Source: Cyanobacteria bacterium UBA1221 (GTDB lineage: Bacteria; Cyanobacteriota; Vampirovibrionia; Gastranaerophilales; Gastranaerophilaceae). Taken from it: a DNA stretch of 51,530 bases. The notes below the pieces were generated by a model that was given only the letters and a program-made list of their open reading frames with translations, was not told where the DNA came from and searched no databases. Both the position numbers and the translations under genes were made by a program. This document shows, one piece after another, positions 48,212-51,530 of the stretch. Location of the stretch: assembly GCA_002309425.1 (NCBI GenBank), contig DBXD01000046.1, positions 3,601-55,130 of the forward strand, written 5' to 3'. Each line of letters starts with the position of its first letter. The first letter of the stretch is position 1.

Positions 48212-49483
48212 CTATTTGAAGATTGTCTGCTCTCTGTCAGGGCCGACACTCACAATCGATACCGGAACTTCCAATAATTCTTCAAGCCTTGCAAGGTACT
48301 TTCTGCAATTTTCGGGAAGATTTGAATACTCCCTTATTCCTGTTATGTCCTCGTTCCAGCCTTTATGTGTTTCATAAACCGGCTCTAAGTATTTGTGCAT
48401 ATAAACATCTGTCGGATAGGATTTATAAATTTTCCCGTTTCTGTTATCTTTATATGCCGTACAAACCTTTATTTCGTCAAACCGGTCAAACACATCAACC
48501 TTAGTCAAAGCAACTGTTGTTAGCCCGCCGACTAAAACCGCATACCGCATTGTAACCGCATCAAACCAGCCGCAGCGTCTTGGCCGCCCTGTTGTGACGC
48601 CATACTCGTGCCCGACTTCTCTTATCCTGTCACCGATTTCGTTAGACAATTCCGTAACAAACGGGCCCTCTCCGACTCTTGTAACGTAAGCTTTTGCAAC
48701 CCCTATAACTTCATCAATCATCTTAGGCCCGAAGCCGCTGCCTGTTGCCGCCCCGCCGCCTATCGGGTTTGAACTTGTTACAAAAGGATAAGTCCCGTAG
48801 TCAATGTCAAGCATTACTCCCTGAGCGCCCTCAAAAAGAACTTTTTTATTTCTGGATTTCTCAAGCAATTCCTGCCACTCAAAGCATACATACGGCTCAA
48901 AAATCTTGGCGTATTTTTGGCATAATTCCAAAACTTTTTCTTTTGTATAAGGCTGCAAACCGTAAACCTTTTCTAAAGTCTTATTTTTCAGAGGAAGTAT
49001 TACATCTAATTTTTCCTCTAATGTGTCGAGGGAATACAAGTCCTGAATTTTTAAACCTATACGGGCATATTTATCCGTGTAGGTGGGTCCGATTCCTTTT
49101 TTAGTTGTTCCGATTTTTCCTTTTGTAGAGGTGTTTTCTGTATATCCGTCAACTTCGGTATGATAGGGCATTGTGATAGATGCCAGCGGACTGACTTTTA
49201 ATCTTGAAACATCAATCCCGTCATTAATTAAGCCCTGTACTTCTTCTTCAAAGTATTCGGGCAGAATAACCGTTCCCGCACCGATAAAACAATCTTTTCC
49301 CTCGTACAAAATTCCTGACGGAACAAGGTGAAATTTAAAAGTCTTGTTATCAACGACAACCGTATGCCCTGCATTGCATCCGCCCTGATATCTTATAATC
49401 AAATCAGCATCCTGTGCCAGTAAATCGGTGATTTTGGCTTTGCCTTCATCTCCCCACTGCGCTCCCACTACAACTTTATTCAT
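48212..49483 (-). CDS. purA: Adenylosuccinate synthetase
   Basis: The 423-residue enzyme joins IMP and aspartate using GTP, the first committed step to AMP. The N-terminus carries VVGAQWGDEGKAKITDLLAQ; the more common form is GQWGDEGKGK. IRYQGGCNAGHTVV, GIGPTYTDKYARIG and VLFEGAQGVMLDIDYGTYPFVTSSNP follow, then GEGPFVTEL, TTGRPRRCGWFDAV and the C-terminal GPDREQTI. Length and motif order are normal. AAGGAAGGG provides the ribosome-binding site. The gene is followed by tRNA-Lys. Confidence 0.97.
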   Translation of the reverse strand: MNKVVVGAQWGDEGKAKITDLLAQDADLIIRYQGGCNAGHTVVVDNKTFKFHLVPSGILYEGKDCFIGAGTVILPEYFEEEVQGLINDGIDVSRLKVSPLASITMPYHTEVDGYTENTSTKGKIGTTKKGIGPTYTDKYARIGLKIQDLYSLDTLEEKLDVILPLKNKTLEKVYGLQPYTKEKVLELCQKYAKIFEPYVCFEWQELLEKSRNKKVLFEGAQGVMLDIDYGTYPFVTSSNPIGGGAATGSGFGPKMIDEVIGVAKAYVTRVGEGPFVTELSNEIGDRIREVGHEYGVTTGRPRRCGWFDAVTMRYAVLVGGLTTVALTKVDVFDRFDEIKVCTAYKDNRNGKIYKSYPTDVYMHKYLEPVYETHKGWNEDITGIREYSNLPENCRKYLARLEELLEVPVSIVSVGPDREQTIFK

Positions 49484-49543
49484 AAATCAGCCCTTCCTTA
49501 TTTAGGTATTTTACTGATTTATTTTATCACAAACATAAACTAC

Positions 49544-49567
49544 GAGGCTGACCTTTCGGTCAGCCTC
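49544..49567 (-). terminator. Hairpin terminator of the 49600-49926 gene
   Basis: The stem GAGGCTGACC/GGTCAGCCTC (49544-49553 with 49558-49567) has a TTTC loop (GAAA tetraloop on the minus strand). The minus-strand downstream sequence GTAGTTTATGTTT is only moderately T-rich. It separates this gene from purA. Confidence 0.7.
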
Positions 49568-49599
49568 AAAATTTTGTGAGTAAATGTGATCTATAAGTC

Positions 49600-49926
49600 T
49601 TAAGCAAAGAAGCCTAGCATATTTTCTGCAATCCTTGCTTGTTGTTCAGGTGTGACAAATTTCGCAACTAACACCTGATCGTTTTTAGAAAGCCCTAAAC
49701 CTGATACGTCGGTTTTCTTTCCCATCTCGGAGAATGCGACACCGTAGAATCCTAATGCCTCCAAGCAGCTTGCTTCTGCTTTTCTTGCTTCGAAAACCGG
49801 CTGTTCGTCCCTTTCTTTTTCCCTTAATTCTTTGGCACGTGTATCTTCATCAACTTTTTTTGCCTTGCTGATTTGATACATCCCGCATTCTTTTTCCCTT
49901 TTGTAATTTCCAAATTCGTAAGTCAT
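49600..49926 (-). CDS. Small hypothetical protein
   Basis: The 108-residue soluble protein has a strong AAGGAG ribosome-binding site. The first 60 residues are highly charged and probably helical (QISKAKKVDEDTRAKELREK). A segment EASCLEALGFYGVAFSEMGKK follows. The C-terminal half (SKNDQVLVAKFVTPEQQARIAENMLGFFA) resembles a small amphipathic helix bundle. No family is recognised. It is monocistronic with a hairpin terminator. Confidence 0.6.
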   Translation of the reverse strand: MTYEFGNYKREKECGMYQISKAKKVDEDTRAKELREKERDEQPVFEARKAEASCLEALGFYGVAFSEMGKKTDVSGLGLSKNDQVLVAKFVTPEQQARIAENMLGFFA

Positions 49927-50075
49927 TTTGTGATCTCCTTATATTTACTCACACTTCTTATATCGGCAATCATGTATGTAAACTTTAATGATTTTAGTAA
50001 AATTTTCTATTTTTGTTACATAAGTTTACATTTGTGCCAAATGTGTGTAAAGTATAAGTATAATCACAATGATAT

Positions 50076-51311
50076 TTAGTTGTTCAGCTTTTCTAAAATT
50101 CTTCTCAGGGCAATTTTTACGTGCGCATAATTCAGGCCGCCCTGCATATATGCAACATACGGGGGACGCATAGGCCCGTCTGCGGATAATTCAATGGTTG
50201 AACCCTCAACAAAAGTTCCGCCTGCCATAATGACCTTATCTTCATATCCGGGAATGTATTCCGGAATAGGTGTTACATAACCGTTTACGGGGGATAGTCC
50301 CTGAATGGTTCTGCAAAATTCCTCCAGCGGCTCAGGAGAATTAAAAGTTATATTTTGGATTATATCTGTTCGTTTTTCGTTATACTTAGGCGATGAATCA
50401 TAGCCGATTTTAACAAAAAGGTATGCCGCTAAAATTGCACCCTTAACGGCTTCCGAAACAACTGACGGAGCCATAAATAAACCCTGAAATATTAATCTGT
50501 GCTGGTTAAACATTGCACCGCCCTCAGAACCAATCCCCGGTGCGGTAAGCCTGTTCGCCGCTCTGTCTACAAATAATTCTTTCCCTGCAATATATCCGCC
50601 GGCTTCAACAATCCCGCCTCCGGGATTTTTTATCAGTGAACCCGCAATTATGTCGGCTCCGACTTCTAATGGCTCTTGTTTTTCAACAAATTCACCGTAA
50701 CAGTTATCCACAAAGCATATACAATCAGGGTTTTTGTCTTTTACGATTTTACAAATTTTGCCTATTGTATCAACGGAGAGTGATTTCCTTGTGGAATAGC
50801 CTTTAGAACGTTGGATTAATACCATAGTGGTATTTCTGTCAACTTTTTCCTTAATTCCGTCAAAATCAATATCAGAATTGTTGATAAGCGGGACTTCGTC
50901 ATAATTTATTCCGTAACCGATTAATGATGAACGGCGGGTTTCTTCGTCACCCATTGTGCCGATTACTTCCTGCATCGTGTCATAAGGTTCTCCGGCAACA
51001 GATAATAAATTATCGCCCGGCTTTAAATTCCCAAACAATACGCACGCAAGTGTGTGTGTGCCTGATGCAAAATGTATTCTGACGAGCGCTTTTTCTGCGC
51101 AAAAAGTTTGGGCAAAAACTTTATCCAGAACTTCTCTTCCTATATCGTCATGCCCGTAACCCGAAACCGTATAAAAATGTTCCGGAGCAACACGATTTTC
51201 TGTAAAAGCATTAAGAACTTTTTCCTGATTGTAATCCCTTATTTCATCAATACAGGCAAATTCGTCTTTTAATTTAATTTCGGCTTGTTTAATAATCTCG
51301 TTGCAATTCAT
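50076..51311 (-). CDS. Methionine gamma-lyase family (aluminium-resistance-type) PLP enzyme
   Basis: The 411-residue fold-type I PLP protein has EHFYTVSGYGHDDIGREVLDKVFAQ and RIHFASGTHTLACVLFGNL. YDTMQEVIG, FVDNCYGEFVE and SLIKNPGGGIVEAGGYIAG follow. The PLP lysine is probably the one in QRSKGYSTR at about residue 170. Databases call this family methionine gamma-lyase family or aluminium resistance protein; the true substrate is not established. It has an AGAGGAAG ribosome-binding site. It is divergent from tRNA-Phe. Confidence 0.9.
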   Translation of the reverse strand: MNCNEIIKQAEIKLKDEFACIDEIRDYNQEKVLNAFTENRVAPEHFYTVSGYGHDDIGREVLDKVFAQTFCAEKALVRIHFASGTHTLACVLFGNLKPGDNLLSVAGEPYDTMQEVIGTMGDEETRRSSLIGYGINYDEVPLINNSDIDFDGIKEKVDRNTTMVLIQRSKGYSTRKSLSVDTIGKICKIVKDKNPDCICFVDNCYGEFVEKQEPLEVGADIIAGSLIKNPGGGIVEAGGYIAGKELFVDRAANRLTAPGIGSEGGAMFNQHRLIFQGLFMAPSVVSEAVKGAILAAYLFVKIGYDSSPKYNEKRTDIIQNITFNSPEPLEEFCRTIQGLSPVNGYVTPIPEYIPGYEDKVIMAGGTFVEGSTIELSADGPMRPPYVAYMQGGLNYAHVKIALRRILEKLNN

Positions 51312-51410
51312 AATCTTCCTCTGAATAAAATATATTTTAAACTAACCCCTAAGTCAACGTGATATTACAAAATTCCTCAATATCACTCTGTATCTGTTAT
51401 AATAAAAATC

Positions 51411-51438
51411 TTGACTTTATCTTTTCAGCAAATATAAT
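51411..51438 (+). promoter_or_regulatory. Promoter of tRNA-Phe
   Basis: TTGACT (51411-51416) and TATAAT (51433-51438) are 16 bp apart, 46 bp before the tRNA. A second extended -10 (TGTTATAAT, 51395-51403) lies just upstream. The leader contains GTGGC...GCCAC, which could pair. The rest of the 51312-51484 gap holds nothing else I can support. Confidence 0.6.
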
Positions 51439-51484
51439 CAAAAACGTGGCAGTAATCCGTTTGAGCCACATAAAAGTTAAATAT

Positions 51485-51530
51485 GCCGCGATAGCTCAGT
51501 CGGTAGAGCAGGGGACTGAAAATCCCCGTG
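51485..51530 (+). tRNA. tRNA-Phe (anticodon GAA), truncated by window end
   Basis: The 5' part of a tRNA is present: acceptor strand GCCGCGA, D-arm GCTC/GAGC, and anticodon arm GGGGA/TCCCC with loop CTGAAAA, giving anticodon GAA. The variable loop, T-arm and 3' acceptor strand lie beyond base 51530. Confidence 0.9.

Overview
This AT-rich window (about 51.5 kb) looks like chromosome from a non-photosynthetic relative of cyanobacteria, most likely a gut Melainabacteria/Vampirovibrionia of the Gastranaerophilales type. The assignment is inference. It rests on a Ycf23/DUF561 protein, a family known mainly from cyanobacteria and plastids. It also rests on a bifunctional-nuclease-family protein, a GerMN-domain protein, a diderm envelope (two TolC-family proteins with two different inner-membrane systems), and many lineage-type hypothetical proteins with disordered N-termini. 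I see no CRISPR array, no transposase and no prophage module.

Layout. 1-3126 is the tail of infB followed by rbfA, truB, an LmeA/DUF2993-like secreted protein, a GerMN protein and a small HicB-like protein, all on the plus strand. 3132-9612 holds a radical SAM protein, a bifunctional-nuclease-family protein, a PDZ-less trypsin-like protease, the Ycf23 homologue, a Cys-rich small protein, the CtpA protease and a secreted His/Tyr/Thr-rich protein. 9613-9949 contains a candidate small transcript with a palindromic operator. 9950-16781 has YjbR, hemolysin III, a GH35 beta-galactosidase, a CDF metal transporter and a long coiled-coil protein. 16795-22448 (minus) is a MacAB-TolC type efflux operon with MacB split into two genes and a DUF3137 gene between MacA and MacB. 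23215-28077 (minus) is gmk-coaBC-nif3-mutS2. 28760-33400 (plus) is a complete type I secretion operon (TolC, HlyB-like ABC, HlyD-like). 33490-38455 (minus) holds a glycosyltransferase, two related membrane proteins and a response regulator/histidine kinase pair. 38768-44909 (plus) starts with rmuC and runs through tagA, a transketolase N-terminal half, a YhcH-family gene, an HAD phosphatase and rfbC-rfbB-rfbD (dTDP-rhamnose synthesis; rfbA not present here). 44906-51311 (minus) has a membrane HExxH protein, hypotheticals, purA with tRNA-Lys(CTT), and a methionine gamma-lyase family protein. The window ends inside a plus-strand tRNA-Phe gene.

Three signals stand out. First, downstream of tRNA-Lys lies a tandem array of three units of about 206-231 bp (47425-48088). 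Each carries the 3' end of the tRNA and a GAACCCA/TGGGTTC hairpin, and at least two carry a strong terminator-like hairpin. The interior is foldable and, in one unit, completely different. Second, five genes that lack a convincing ribosome-binding site have a good promoter whose predicted +1 falls on or next to the ATG, suggesting leaderless mRNAs; this also settles two start codons. Third, a consensus promoter overlapped by a perfect 18-bp palindrome (TACAATTGTA core) drives a short transcript of about 100 nt ending in a hairpin terminator.

All calls were made by reading the sequence; no database search was run.
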